A stretch of 64,000 nt of DNA, from the NCBI GenBank assembly GCA_028874915.1, contig JAPPHA010000032.1, positions 105,176-169,175 on the forward strand. The letters are read 5' to 3'. A program made the position numbers and the translations under genes. This document shows, in pieces, positions 36,685-46,225 of the stretch (position 1 is the stretch's first letter; every line of letters starts with the position of its first letter). The notes beneath the pieces were generated by a model. It was not told where the DNA came from. It searched no databases and saw only the letters and a list, made by a program, of their open reading frames with translations. The stretch is from Paracoccaceae bacterium. Lineage in GTDB: Bacteria > Pseudomonadota > Alphaproteobacteria > Rhodobacterales > Rhodobacteraceae.

Positions 36685-37729
36685 CCCGCTTGTCAGTTTC
36701 ACGGGCGTCTCGAAGAGATTCGGTCAAGTTTGGGCCGTCAAGTCGCTTGATCTCAGCATCACCCGCGGGGAGTTTGTGGCATTGATGGGGCCTTCGGGAT
36801 GCGGCAAGACGACGACACTGAGGATGCTGGCCGGCCTCGAGGAACCCACGGAAGGCACGATCTCGATCGGCGGCCGGGTCATGAACGGGGTCGCGGCCCA
36901 TGAACGCGACACGCCCATGGTCTGGCAGTCGCTGGCTCTATTCCCGTTCCTGAACGTCCGTGAGAATGTCGAATTCGGTCTGAAAATGCGCGGCGTGGCC
37001 AAAGAGGAGCGCACGTCAAGAGCGAAGGAGTGGCTCGACCGCCTGGGGATGTCGGACTTCGGAGACAGGGGGATCGAACAGTTGTCCGGCGGACAGAAAC
37101 AGCGCGTCGCCCTGGCGAGGTCGTTGGTGACCGAACCCGAAATGCTGCTTCTCGACGAACCGCTGTCGGCACTCGATGCACACCTGGTGATCCGCATGCA
37201 GGGCGTTCTTTCCAGCCTCCAGCGGGAACTTGGAATCACGTTCGTTTACGTCACACACTCACAGTCCGAAGCCTTTTCCATGGCTGACCGCGTCGTGATC
37301 ATGGGGGACGGCGAGATCGCGCAGATCGGACCGCCGCGGGAAATCTACCGTCGGCCCGCCACCCGGTTTGTCGCCGAGTTCGTCGGCCGGAACAACATCT
37401 TCGAGGGAGAGGCCCGCGGAAATTCTCTCCACTCGCCACTCGGGACGTTGCCGTTACCGGTTACCGCATTCGGCCCGGCCGTAATGGCCGTGGCCGCTGA
37501 CAGGGTCAGCGCCAATCGTGATCGTCCCGGCGAAGGACCATCTGTCAAAGGTCGATTCCTCTCTGAAGAGTTCTCCGGAACCAGCATTCTTTGTTATTTC
37601 GAGGGCTCCGACGGCTCCACGATCAAGGCGCAGGTGGACGAAGAGGCACTCGACCTGTTGGCGCCGTCGCACGGTGAAGTGTTCTGGATTTCATGGTCGA
37701 CCGACGCCGCGCACCTGGTCGGGTCATGA
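36677..37729 (+). CDS. ABC transporter ATP-binding protein, PotA type
   Basis: A 350-residue ATPase energising the polyamine-type importer. Walker A GPSGCGKT is near residue 38, the signature LSGGQKQR near 136, Walker B LLLDEPLSALD near 157 and the switch histidine in THSQSEA near 193. The C-terminal 110 residues form the TOBE-type regulatory domain. It is the last gene of the operon; a 330-base gap follows. Confidence 0.95.
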   Translation: MDNPLVSFTGVSKRFGQVWAVKSLDLSITRGEFVALMGPSGCGKTTTLRMLAGLEEPTEGTISIGGRVMNGVAAHERDTPMVWQSLALFPFLNVRENVEFGLKMRGVAKEERTSRAKEWLDRLGMSDFGDRGIEQLSGGQKQRVALARSLVTEPEMLLLDEPLSALDAHLVIRMQGVLSSLQRELGITFVYVTHSQSEAFSMADRVVIMGDGEIAQIGPPREIYRRPATRFVAEFVGRNNIFEGEARGNSLHSPLGTLPLPVTAFGPAVMAVAADRVSANRDRPGEGPSVKGRFLSEEFSGTSILCYFEGSDGSTIKAQVDEEALDLLAPSHGEVFWISWSTDAAHLVGS

Positions 37730-38000
37730 TGCCAATCCCGCTCCCGGGACCGGCCCGGCTCCAACCAGGATTGATTTCCGAGGGGATCTACCAGGATGTT
37801 GACGGGCGTGGGTCACTGCCTTGCATCAGGCAACGGTTGATCGATCTGTTTCTTGCCATTGACTGAAAGTGGGATTTCGGCCGACGACAAATCGGCGCGA
37901 GGACTGTCGGTCAACCACCCATGCCATCCGCTGAACGGGCGCCGTTTCGAAGCGATCGAAATCCGGAATTGCAGCAGGGTCCCACCGGATCCGGTGCAAC

Positions 38001-38029
38001 TTGAATGCGGAATCCGGCGCCGGTATGCT
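38001..38029 (+). promoter_or_regulatory. Sigma-70-type promoter of the sugar ABC operon
   Basis: TTGAAT at 38001-38006 and TATGCT at 38024-38029 are separated by exactly 17 bases and lie about 35 bases before the start codon of the binding-protein gene. The rest of the 37730-38063 gap showed nothing else. Confidence 0.6.
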
Positions 38030-38063
38030 CTCCTCATTAATATGTCATGTCAGGGAGATAAAC

Positions 38064-39377
38064 ATGCACAAACGGACGTTCTTGAAGGCTGGCGCAGCGG
38101 CGGCGGCAGTGGTACTCGCCCCGTCGGCCATGATGGCAGACGACCTTCCTTACGACCTCATGGCTGGCAAGCCGTATGGCGGTACGACGCTGAATATTCT
38201 CAGTGTGGTCACTCCGCAGTTTGACGGGCTGATGCTGCGGGCAGACGAGTTCACCGAACTCACCGGCATCGAAACCGAATGGACCTTCATCCCGTTCGCC
38301 TCGCTGCAGGAGAAAATCAACGCCGAAGGTATCGCCGCCAACGGAGCTTTCGATGTGGTCAACTACCTCGACAGCTGGGGCCCCCCCAATGCCCATTGGC
38401 TGATGCCGATCGACGATCTGATGGCGCGCGACGGAATTTCGATGGACCGGTACCCGTCCGCCTTCGCCCGGTCGGCGCAATTCGAGGGCAAGACGCTTGG
38501 ATTTCCGCTGCGAGCCCACCCGCAGGTGCTGTTCTATCGCAAGGACCTGATTCCGAACCCGCCGACCTCCTGGGAAGAGGTCGCCGCCATGGGCGAATCC
38601 TGGGCGCATGAGGACATTTCGCCGGTCGCGCTCTATTTCAACAATGACGGGAACCGCCAGGCCCTTTTCATCTGGCTGAATTTCCTGTGGGGCGCGGGCG
38701 AGGACGTGTTCAATGCGGATGGCTCGGCCGGATGGACGACCGAGGCGGCGCTGGCGGCGACCGAGGACTACATCGGGCTGCTCACCGAGCATGGTGTCGC
38801 CAACCCGAATTCCGTCGCCTTCGTCGAGCAGGACGCCCGCCAGTCGTTCATGCAGGGAAAATCGGCGATGATTCCCGGCTGGTGGTGGTTCTACTCGGCT
38901 TTCCTGAACCCCGAGACCTCGACGCTGACAAAGGATCAGGTGGGGTTTGTCGGCATGCCATCCTATTCCGGCACCACGAAGACCTACGCCATTTCCATGC
39001 CCTTCGCGATTTCGGACTATTCCCGGAACAAGGACGCAGCCTGGGAATTCATGAAGTGGCTGTCCAATCCCGCAATGGACAAGGCAAATGCCACGGTTCG
39101 CGAGGTCAAGGGTCAGAGGATTGTCAACAATGTCGTGACCCATATTTCCTCGCTCACTGACCCGGAGGTGAACGCCGCCAACGACAACATCCAGATGGCG
39201 GCCTGGGACTCCCTCAAGAAGTCAGACATCATGCCGCAGATTCCGGAATGGCCCGAGGTGGGCGACCTCCTGTCGGCGGCCATCGCGGAAGCGGCCGCCG
39301 GAGGCGATACCCGACAACTGATGCTGAATGCCGCCGAACAGGCCAATCGGGTCCTTCGCCGCGCCGGACGCCTCTAG
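38064..39377 (+). CDS. ABC transporter substrate-binding protein, sugar type (family 1)
   Basis: A 437-residue periplasmic protein. The signal is KRTFLKAGAAAAAVVLAPSA with a probable cut after MMA-D near residue 24. The mature part starts GGTTLNILSVVTPQFDGLM and has FDVVNYLDSW, LGFPLRAHPQVLFYRKDL and MIPGWWWFYSAF, as in family 1 solute-binding proteins for sugars or polyols. AGGGAG is 6 bases from ATG 38064. It starts an operon with MalF- and MalG-like permeases and an ATPase; a hairpin separates it from them. Confidence 0.92.
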   Translation: MHKRTFLKAGAAAAAVVLAPSAMMADDLPYDLMAGKPYGGTTLNILSVVTPQFDGLMLRADEFTELTGIETEWTFIPFASLQEKINAEGIAANGAFDVVNYLDSWGPPNAHWLMPIDDLMARDGISMDRYPSAFARSAQFEGKTLGFPLRAHPQVLFYRKDLIPNPPTSWEEVAAMGESWAHEDISPVALYFNNDGNRQALFIWLNFLWGAGEDVFNADGSAGWTTEAALAATEDYIGLLTEHGVANPNSVAFVEQDARQSFMQGKSAMIPGWWWFYSAFLNPETSTLTKDQVGFVGMPSYSGTTKTYAISMPFAISDYSRNKDAAWEFMKWLSNPAMDKANATVREVKGQRIVNNVVTHISSLTDPEVNAANDNIQMAAWDSLKKSDIMPQIPEWPEVGDLLSAAIAEAAAGGDTRQLMLNAAEQANRVLRRAGRL

Positions 39378-39413
39378 TGAACTGACCAGTTCCCGGGCGC
39401 GACAGGGACACGT

Positions 39414-39445
39414 GATCTCATCCCGCCGAAAGGCGGGGTGAGATC
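39414..39445 (+). terminator. Hairpin between sugar-binding-protein and permease genes
   Basis: GATCTCATCCCGCC and GGCGGGGTGAGATC form a 14-bp stem with one G-U-type mismatch around a GAAA tetraloop. No long T-run follows. It lies 37 bases after the binding-protein stop and 20 before the permease start, so it probably protects the upstream mRNA 3' end or attenuates the downstream genes. Confidence 0.75.
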
Positions 39446-39464
39446 TTCCCCGACATTGATCGGC

Positions 39465-40337
39465 ATGCGTGACGCAACGCTCAAATACCTGTTGGTCCTT
39501 CCCGCCGTCCTCGTCGTCCTTGCAACGGCGATCTGGCCACTGATCGAAAGCCTTCGGCTGTCATTCACGGTGGGCCGGCTGAACCGGCCCGGCTCGCTGG
39601 ACCAGTACCTGGGGTTCGAGAACTTCGCCTGGGCCTTCCTCTACGAACCGGCATTCTGGAATTCGGTCACGGTCACGGCGATCTACACCGTCCTGACCGT
39701 CGCGCTGACAACAATTCTGGCGCTGGGACTCGCGCTGCTGCTGGCCCCGGGTGGGCGGTTCCGGTCGGGCGTGCAGGCCCTCCTGATCCTGCCCTTCGCC
39801 ATGAGCCCAGCCTTGATCGGGGTCTCGTTCCGATTCATGTTCAATCCGGAGTTCGGGCTGTTCGACGCCTTTTTCGGCGTGATGATCCCACCCTTGGCCG
39901 ACGTCAGCTGGCTCGCCGACCCGGTTCTGGCCTTTGCCGTCTGCGTGATGGCCGATGTCTGGGGGTGGATTCCCTTCTTGACACTGGTGCTGATCGGAGG
40001 ACTCGCGAGCATTCCCCAGGACACGATCGAGGCCGCGCAGGTTGACGGGGCCAGCGGATGGCGGGTCTTCCGCGACGTGACGCTTCCGCAGCTGGCGCCG
40101 GTCCTTGGTGTCGTCGTCATCCTGAAGTCGATCTTCAGTCTGAAGACTTTCGACCAGATCTTCATGCTGACCAATGGCGGTCCCGGGACCGCCACACAGA
40201 CGCTGTCCCACTACATCTATTTCAATGGCATGAAATACGGACAGATTGGCTACGCAGCCTCCGTCGCCTGGCTGATGGTCATCCCGATGATCTTCCTGAC
40301 CTATGCCTACGCACGATTCGTGTTCCGGAGACCGTGA
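39465..40337 (+). CDS. Sugar ABC transporter permease, MalF/UgpA type
   Basis: A 290-residue permease with six TM helices; the EAA loop is TIEAAQVDGASGWRVFRDVTLP near residues 187-208. An in-frame GTG at 39438 lies inside the hairpin, so I prefer ATG 39465. It follows the hairpin and precedes the second permease by 4 bases. Confidence 0.93.
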   Translation: MRDATLKYLLVLPAVLVVLATAIWPLIESLRLSFTVGRLNRPGSLDQYLGFENFAWAFLYEPAFWNSVTVTAIYTVLTVALTTILALGLALLLAPGGRFRSGVQALLILPFAMSPALIGVSFRFMFNPEFGLFDAFFGVMIPPLADVSWLADPVLAFAVCVMADVWGWIPFLTLVLIGGLASIPQDTIEAAQVDGASGWRVFRDVTLPQLAPVLGVVVILKSIFSLKTFDQIFMLTNGGPGTATQTLSHYIYFNGMKYGQIGYAASVAWLMVIPMIFLTYAYARFVFRRP

Positions 40338-40341
40338 CCAG

Positions 40342-41169
40342 ATGACCGGAAGGCGCAAACGACAACTGGCAAACGGCGTTCAGGTCCTGCTGATCCTGAT
40401 TGCCATCTTCGTCATGCTGGTGCCGATCATCTGGATCTTCATGGCCGCCTTCAAGAACCACATCGATGTCTTCCAGCTGAAACTGTTCTTCAAGCCGACA
40501 CTGAAGAATTTCCCGGCCGTCTTCGAGTCGCCCTATTCCCTCGGTCACAAGCTGATGAACTCGACACTGGTGGCCCTGGTGACGGTCCTTCTGGCGATTC
40601 CGATCGCCACCATGGCCGCCTATTCCTTCAGTCGGTTCCGGTTAACCGGTGAAACGACCATGCTGGTTACGATCCTGGCCACGCAATTCGTTCCCGCAGT
40701 GGTGATCATCCTTCCGTTCTTCGTGATGTTCCGGGACCTGGGACTCCTGGACACGCGGGTCGGGCTCATTCTCGTCAACCTCTCGATCGTGATGCCGTTC
40801 GCGATCTGGATGATCAAGGGCTTCATCGACGGCATCCCGCTCGATACCGAGGAGGCGGCCATGGTTGACGGATCTTCCCGGCTGCAGGTGATACGCAACA
40901 TCGTCCTGCCGATGGCCGCGCCAGGTTTGCTCACCGCGGGAATCTTCTGTTTCATCATCGCCTGGAACGAGTTCCTGTTCGCATTGATCCTGACCAACAA
41001 GAACGCCGTGACACTTCCCATCGGCCTGGCCCTGTTCAAGGCGGAGGAAGGCGATCTCTGGAATCTCTTGAGTGCGGCGGGCATCATCATCATGGTGCCG
41101 ATGTTTGTTCTCGCTCTCATCATCCGTCGGTACTTCGTGCAGGGCATGACCATGGGGGCCGTGCGGTAA
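40342..41169 (+). CDS. Sugar ABC transporter permease, MalG/UgpE type
   Basis: A 275-residue permease with six TM helices and EAA loop DTEEAAMVDGSSRLQVIRN near residues 172-190. ATG 40342 is 4 bases after the previous stop; its own stop shares a base with the ATPase start (TAATG). Confidence 0.94.
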   Translation: MTGRRKRQLANGVQVLLILIAIFVMLVPIIWIFMAAFKNHIDVFQLKLFFKPTLKNFPAVFESPYSLGHKLMNSTLVALVTVLLAIPIATMAAYSFSRFRLTGETTMLVTILATQFVPAVVIILPFFVMFRDLGLLDTRVGLILVNLSIVMPFAIWMIKGFIDGIPLDTEEAAMVDGSSRLQVIRNIVLPMAAPGLLTAGIFCFIIAWNEFLFALILTNKNAVTLPIGLALFKAEEGDLWNLLSAAGIIIMVPMFVLALIIRRYFVQGMTMGAVR

Positions 41170-42227
41170 TGGCCGAAGTTGTTCTCAGAAACCTGACCAA
41201 GCGCTGGGGCGATTTCGTTGGCGTGGACAACCAGTCCCTCGAGATCCGGGACCGGGAGTTTCTCGTCCTGTTGGGTCCTTCAGGATGCGGGAAGACCACG
41301 ACCATGCGAATGATAGCGGGTCTGGAGGAACCGACCGGGGGCGAAATCTGGATCGGCGACCGCCAGGTCAACGACGATCTCCCCAAGGACCGGGACGTAG
41401 CCATGGTTTTCCAGAACTACGGTCTCTATCCGCACATGACGGTCTACGACAATATTGCCTATCCGTTGAAGGTTCGGGGAACGCCCCGGTCCGAGATCCG
41501 TCACCGCGTCGAAGCTGCCGCGACGAAAGTGGAACTGGCCCAGTTCCTGGACCGAAAGCCCCGGGCCCTTTCAGGGGGCCAGCGCCAACGCGTGGCGCTC
41601 GCCCGCGCCATCGTTCGCACCCCCAAGGTCTTCCTGATGGACGAGCCCCTGTCGAACCTTGACGCCAAGCTCCGCGTCACCATGCGCGCCGAACTCAAGC
41701 ACCTCAGCCGCGAACTGATGATCACGACGATTTACGTCACGCATGACCAGATCGAGGCCATGACCCTGGCGGACCGCGTCGCCGTCATGAAAAGCGGTAT
41801 CATCCAGCAACTCGGCACGCCCGACGAGATCTACAACAACCCGGCGAACCTGTTTGTGGCCGGCTTTATCGGTTCGCCGCCCATGAACCTGATTACCGGC
41901 TCGATCCGAGACGGGATGTTCGTGACCTCCGGAGGAATCCGGCTGGTCCCCGTCGATTCCGCCGATCGGCAGGAGGTGGTCCTGGGCGTGCGGCCCGACG
42001 ACGTACGGGTATCGGAGGAGGGTCAGGGCGACATTGACGTCCGCATCTATGCATTCGAGAACACAGGCGAAGCCACTTTGTTGACTGTCCAGTGGGGTCA
42101 TCAGCGGGTAATCGCCCGGGGCGACCGGCATCTTCGGAAAGACCAGGACGACTGCGTCAGCATTTCCCTGATGGCCGATCACCTTCACCTGTTCGATCCG
42201 CAGTCCGGAGTCCGGATCGCGAGCTGA
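41169..42227 (+). CDS. Sugar ABC transporter ATP-binding protein (UgpC/MsmK type)
   Basis: A 352-residue ATPase. Walker A GPSGCGKT near residue 37, signature LSGGQRQR near 133, Walker B VFLMDEPLSNLDAKLR near 153 and THDQIEA near 190, followed by FIGSPPMNL and the C-terminal OB-fold (MOI) domain as in MalK/UgpC. It completes the importer. Confidence 0.95.
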   Translation: MAEVVLRNLTKRWGDFVGVDNQSLEIRDREFLVLLGPSGCGKTTTMRMIAGLEEPTGGEIWIGDRQVNDDLPKDRDVAMVFQNYGLYPHMTVYDNIAYPLKVRGTPRSEIRHRVEAAATKVELAQFLDRKPRALSGGQRQRVALARAIVRTPKVFLMDEPLSNLDAKLRVTMRAELKHLSRELMITTIYVTHDQIEAMTLADRVAVMKSGIIQQLGTPDEIYNNPANLFVAGFIGSPPMNLITGSIRDGMFVTSGGIRLVPVDSADRQEVVLGVRPDDVRVSEEGQGDIDVRIYAFENTGEATLLTVQWGHQRVIARGDRHLRKDQDDCVSISLMADHLHLFDPQSGVRIAS

Positions 42228-42448
42228 ACCATGTCGGCCCTGCCAGTCCGGCATCGCGGTCCCCACAGTGGTCACGGACACGGGAATGGAATGGCCGTTG
42301 ACCGTTCCCGGGAGCCTCATCGTCAGTCCGCCGCCGGCCAAAACCGGTGTGGCAGAACGCCGCGGGCCCGGCAGCGAATCCGCAGAGCGGCTGGACACTC
42401 CCCGGGAAGCGCAGTCGCCCGGCATGACACCATCCCGGGGTGACGACA

Positions 42449-43147
42449 ATGAAGGAACCACTCGTCCTCATTCCGGGCATGATGTGCGACGGACGGCTGT
42501 TTTCGCCGCAACTCGCCGCATTCACGGCCGAACGCCCTGTCATGGTTGTTCCTCCCGTCGGCGACACGAGCGTGTCAGGCCTGGCGCAACGATGTCTCCG
42601 TTACGCTCCCCACCGGTTTGCGCTTGCCGGCCTGTCAATGGGAGGGATCGTGGCCATGGAAGTCATTCGCCAGGCGCCGGGGCGCGTCACCCGCCTGGCC
42701 CTGATGGACACGAACCCGCTTCCCGACAGTCCGGAACGGAAGGCGATGCGCGACGCGCTGATCACAAAGGTTCGGAATGGTGAACTGCGGGGCGTCTTGC
42801 GCGATGACCTTAAGCCGCACTACCTCGCGGGAACCCCGGCTAGCACCCGGCGAATTCTCGACCTTTGCATGGCGATGGCCGAGGCGCTCGGCCCGGCCGT
42901 TTTCATTGATCAGTCGACGGCGCTCCGAGACCGACCCGATCAACGCGTGAAACTACGGTCGGTTTCTGTTCCGACGTTGGTCCTCTGCGGCGAAGACGAT
43001 CGGCTCTGCCCTCCGGAACATCACCGGTTGATGCGCGACCTGATTCCGGATTCGCAATTGGTGATAGTCCCGGGTGCCGGACATTTGCCGACTCTGGAAA
43101 ACGCAAAGGGTACAAATGAGGCATTCGGGCAATGGCTCGGACGATGA
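42449..43147 (+). CDS. Alpha/beta-fold hydrolase
   Basis: A 232-residue alpha/beta hydrolase. The nucleophile elbow is GLSMG near residue 66, the acid is in LVLCGEDDRLCPP near 180 and the histidine in VPGAGHLP near 208; LVLIPGMMCDG near the start forms the oxyanion region. Start ATG 42449 has GGGGTG upstream; GTG 42440 is an alternative. It lies 220 bases downstream of the sugar importer and may or may not belong to that operon. Substrate unknown. Confidence 0.88.
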   Translation: MKEPLVLIPGMMCDGRLFSPQLAAFTAERPVMVVPPVGDTSVSGLAQRCLRYAPHRFALAGLSMGGIVAMEVIRQAPGRVTRLALMDTNPLPDSPERKAMRDALITKVRNGELRGVLRDDLKPHYLAGTPASTRRILDLCMAMAEALGPAVFIDQSTALRDRPDQRVKLRSVSVPTLVLCGEDDRLCPPEHHRLMRDLIPDSQLVIVPGAGHLPTLENAKGTNEAFGQWLGR

Positions 43148-43219
43148 TTCCAGCCGAACCGCCTTCGTTCCGTCATTGTGTGGAATCGCGAAACGTTTGA
43201 GGCATAATTGACCTGACAA

Positions 43220-43466
43220 TCATCCCCCGCACCCTTCCAGCGAAGCCACAAGGTCCGACAGGGCCAGAAGGTCACGGACCCGGAAGGGAGAACGCCCCGC
43301 CGACGTCTCGACGAAGGGGTCCGGAGGCGCCAGGCTGGTCCAGCTCATCGGCATGCGCTGCAATCCGCCCTTCGTCGATGAAATAGACCTGTTGCTCTCC
43401 CCAGCAGACCCGGGTCTCAACGGCCGTGAAACGGCGACCGGTCAGGGGATTGAAAGGGTGGGTGAT
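43220..43466 (-). pseudogene. Decayed DUF5372-family ORF
   Basis: On the minus strand, ITHPFNPLTGRRFTAVETRV and WGEQQVYFIDEGRI are followed, after a frame change near 43375, by LQRMPMSWTSLAPPDPFVET and SAGRSPFRVRDLLALSDLV. This series matches the DUF5372 proteins I know from transposon or recombinase contexts. No start codon is present (a TAG directly precedes) and a frameshift divides it, so it is a remnant. The rest of the 43148-43596 gap holds nothing recognisable. Confidence 0.65.
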
Positions 43467-43596
43467 CTAAAAACTTCGCGCCAAACCGTCGTCAGAGAGT
43501 GCAATCGTCTGTTCAATCCAACTGGAGATCCGAACGATCTCTGTCGCCACCCGGTCGAAGATGAACCGGAAATGGGCGGCCGGCAGATCGAATCGC

Positions 43597-43625
43597 TTGA
43601 ATCCCGCTTCCCGCCTGCCTATACA
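43597..43625 (+). promoter_or_regulatory. Promoter of tRNA-Val
   Basis: TTGAAT at 43597-43602 and TATACA at 43620-43625 with a 17-base spacer, about 50 bases upstream of the tRNA. This is the best sigma-70-like promoter in the window and probably also serves rpmJ. Confidence 0.7.
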
Positions 43626-43676
43626 ATCCCGCTATTCGCGGATCCGGGATCAGGAACCGGAATCAGCGAAGGGTCA

Positions 43677-43751
43677 GGGCGTATAGCTCAGCGGGAGAGC
43701 ACTTCGTTGACATCGAAGGGGTCACTGGTTCAATCCCAGTTACGCCCACCA
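43677..43751 (+). tRNA. tRNA-Val (anticodon GAC)
   Basis: A complete 75-base cloverleaf: acceptor GGGCGTA/TACGCCC, D arm GCTC/GAGC, anticodon stem CTTCG/CGAAG with loop TTGACAT (GAC at 34-36, reading valine codon GUC), T arm ACTGG/CCAGT with TTCAATC and an encoded CCA end. Confidence 0.96.
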
Positions 43752-43801
43752 TCATCCCCAAGGCCAGGATCGAACGGCGCCGCCGGTTCAGGAGAGAGAC
43801 G

Positions 43802-43927
43802 ATGAAAGTCAGGAATTCGCTGCGTTCCAGCAAGTCCCGGCACCGTGACTGTCGCGTGGTCCGACGCAAGGGCCGCGTCTACGTCATCAACAAGATCCAG
43901 CGCCGTTTCAAGGCGCGGCAAGGCTGA
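43802..43927 (+). CDS. rpmJ: 50S ribosomal protein L36
   Basis: A 41-residue, very basic protein starting [17 protein letters not shown], then [13 protein letters not shown] and ending RRFKARQG, the form of L36 found in many Proteobacteria without the full zinc-binding set. AGGAGAG is 4-5 bases before the ATG. It lies 50 bases after tRNA-Val on the same strand and probably shares its promoter. No other ribosomal protein gene is close. Confidence 0.95.
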   Translation: MKVRNSLRSSKSRHRDCRVVRRKGRVYVINKIQRRFKARQG

Positions 43928-44173
43928 CTCGCAGGGAACCATCAGGCCCGTCCCTGGGACCCCATCCCACCTTTCGGACTATCGGACGGAACCGTTCCCG
44001 ATCTGTAATCCCCACAACCCCTTGCCAATCCGGAATCCCTTGGAACCCGGACATTTGCTTCTTTGCGGTTGTCGCCGGGCCGGATGGACGAACGCCGGGT
44101 GAAACCCCATGACGGCCGATGCCACGGTTTTCATCGTGATCCGAGATCTCAGCCGGCGGCGGCGGGATGCAGC

Positions 44174-45043
44174 CTATAGCCCGTCGACCGGAACTTTCAG
44201 GTAAACCCGACCGTCATCGTCACTTTCCGGCATCTGGCCGGCGCGCATGTTCACCTGGAGCGACGGGATGATCAGTGCCGGCATGGCGAGCGTCCGGTCC
44301 CGTTCTGTCCGGAGCTTGACGAAGGCGTCCCGGGAGCGTTCGCCGCCGAAATGCACGTTCCGGTCTTTCTGCTCGCGGACCGTGGTCTCCCACGCGAATT
44401 CGCTCCGGCCCGGCGCCTTGTAGTCATGCCCGACAAAAATCCGGGTGTCGTCCGGCAACGTCAGGATCTTCTGGATCGAATCGAAGAGATCTCCTGCCGA
44501 TCCTCCAGGGAAGTCGGCGCGCGCTGAACCGAAATCCGGCATAAACATGGTATCTCCGACGAAGGCGGCGTCACTGATGACGTAGGTCAGGCAGGCCGGC
44601 GTGTGGCCGGGCGTTTCCAGAACATGACCCTCAAGCCCGCCGATCCGGAAACGGTCGCCTTCGCGGAACAACCGGTCGAACTGGCTCCCGTCCCGCTGAA
44701 AACGTGTGCCTTCGTTGAAGACCTTCCCGAAGACCTCCTGGACGACGGTGACCTTTTCGCCGATCCCGATCCGCCCGCCCAGTTGCTCCTGGATATAAGG
44801 GGCTGCCGACAGATGGTCGGCATGAACATGGCTCTCGAGGATCCATTCGAGGTCGAAACCGCCGGATGTAACGGCCGAGATCAACGCGTCCGCTGCCTCC
44901 GTCGAGGTGCGCCCGGAGGCGTAGTCAAAGTCGAGAACACTGTCGATGAGGGCCGCCGAACGGGAACCGGGGTCCTTGACCAGGTAGGAGACCGTATTCG
45001 TCGCCTGATGAAAGAACGCTGTGACTTCTGCGGACGCCAACAC
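44174..45043 (-). CDS. Metallo-beta-lactamase-fold hydrolase (persulfide dioxygenase/glyoxalase II-like)
   Basis: A 289-residue MBL-fold protein. The metal motif is ESHVHADHLSAA near residue 70, with ETPGHTPACLTYV near 143, FVGDTMF near 160 and IFVGHDY near 203 as the other ligands. This layout fits the ETHE1/Blh-like persulfide dioxygenase group or a rhodanese-linked relative more than classical glyoxalase II. The start is GTG 45043 with GAGG six bases before. It is divergent from the DapA-family gene; no sulfur genes are nearby. Confidence 0.85.
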   Translation of the reverse strand: MLASAEVTAFFHQATNTVSYLVKDPGSRSAALIDSVLDFDYASGRTSTEAADALISAVTSGGFDLEWILESHVHADHLSAAPYIQEQLGGRIGIGEKVTVVQEVFGKVFNEGTRFQRDGSQFDRLFREGDRFRIGGLEGHVLETPGHTPACLTYVISDAAFVGDTMFMPDFGSARADFPGGSAGDLFDSIQKILTLPDDTRIFVGHDYKAPGRSEFAWETTVREQKDRNVHFGGERSRDAFVKLRTERDRTLAMPALIIPSLQVNMRAGQMPESDDDGRVYLKVPVDGL

Positions 45044-45259
45044 TTGCCTCGTCGTTCGTCGCTCCGGCTGCGGCCCGGGAGGCCGGACTGTTTGCCGATG
45101 TCGCCCTCATTATTCGTCGGTTCCTGCATAGCATAACGCGAATGGCTTGCAATCCCGCGACGGACACGGCAACCGGCGTGAGGCGCCGCGGCCGGAAACG
45201 ACTCCGGCCTGCAGTCGCCGGGAGTCGGCGGCCAACGGCGAAATAGGGGAGACACGCCC

Positions 45260-46198
45260 ATGACAGGACAATCGGCGCCGAAGGGGGTCTATGCCGCCGT
45301 CTCAACCCCGGTGACCGCATCCTTCGCGCCGGACCTTCCGAGATTTCTCGACCACTGTCGGTGGCTGCTCAAGAATGGCTGCGACGGGCTGGCACCTCTC
45401 GGGACCACCGGAGAGGCGAATTCGCTGCATCCGGACGACCGGATCCGACTGCTCCAGGCCATGAACGGCGCCGGCTTGCCCATGGACCGGGTCATCGTCG
45501 GAACCGGGTCACCATCGCTCCTCGAGGCGGTTCGCCTGTCGGTGAGTGCCCTTGATTCCGGCGCGGACAAGCTGCTCATGCTCCCACCCTTCTATTACAA
45601 GGAAGTCAACGAGGAGGGGCTGTTCCGTTTTTTTGCAGGCGTCATCGAACGGATTCGATCGGAACGCCCGGAGCGAAAACCGAGGATCTTCCTCTATCAC
45701 ATCCCGCAGATGTCGATGGTCCCGATCACCCTGCCGCTGGTCACCAGGCTCCGGGCCGAATTCCCCGGCGTCATCGTCGGCATGAAGGACAGCGGCGGCG
45801 ACTTCGAGTACACGCGGACCTTCATCGACGCCTTTGACGGATTCGAAGCCTTTTCCGGAAGCGAAACGCTGGCCGCCGCGACGCTTGATGCCGGCGGTTG
45901 GGGATGCATTTCGGCAACCACCAATGTCTCGGCTCCGGTGGTCGCAGATCGCCTGACGGCAACGGACCTGGAAGTCCGGGCCCGGCTCGACGCGGAGATT
46001 TTTCGCATCCGCTCGATCATCGCCGGTTGCCACACCGTCTCCGGCACCAAGGCGGTGCTCGCGAGGCTGAAACGGGATTCCGCCTGGGCGCGAACGCTTC
46101 CGCCCAACGTCGAACCCCCGGACGAGACGGTCGACAGGCTGATGGCCGAACTCGGAGCGTGCCGGGAATTCCACCGGCATTTCGGTGACGCGCCATGA
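45260..46198 (+). CDS. Dihydrodipicolinate synthase-family aldolase/lyase
   Basis: A 312-residue DapA/NAL-family TIM barrel. The Schiff-base lysine is in VGMKDSGGD near residue 177, the catalytic tyrosine in FLYHIPQM near 147, and PLGTTGEANSL near 45 is the pyruvate-binding motif. GGGGAGA precedes ATG 45260. Because it is isolated from lysine genes and near transport clusters, it may act on a sugar acid or hydroxy acid rather than in lysine synthesis. Confidence 0.9.
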   Translation: MTGQSAPKGVYAAVSTPVTASFAPDLPRFLDHCRWLLKNGCDGLAPLGTTGEANSLHPDDRIRLLQAMNGAGLPMDRVIVGTGSPSLLEAVRLSVSALDSGADKLLMLPPFYYKEVNEEGLFRFFAGVIERIRSERPERKPRIFLYHIPQMSMVPITLPLVTRLRAEFPGVIVGMKDSGGDFEYTRTFIDAFDGFEAFSGSETLAAATLDAGGWGCISATTNVSAPVVADRLTATDLEVRARLDAEIFRIRSIIAGCHTVSGTKAVLARLKRDSAWARTLPPNVEPPDETVDRLMAELGACREFHRHFGDAP

Positions 46199-46225
46199 AG
46201 GTCCCGGATCTTCGGCGCTCGGAGG

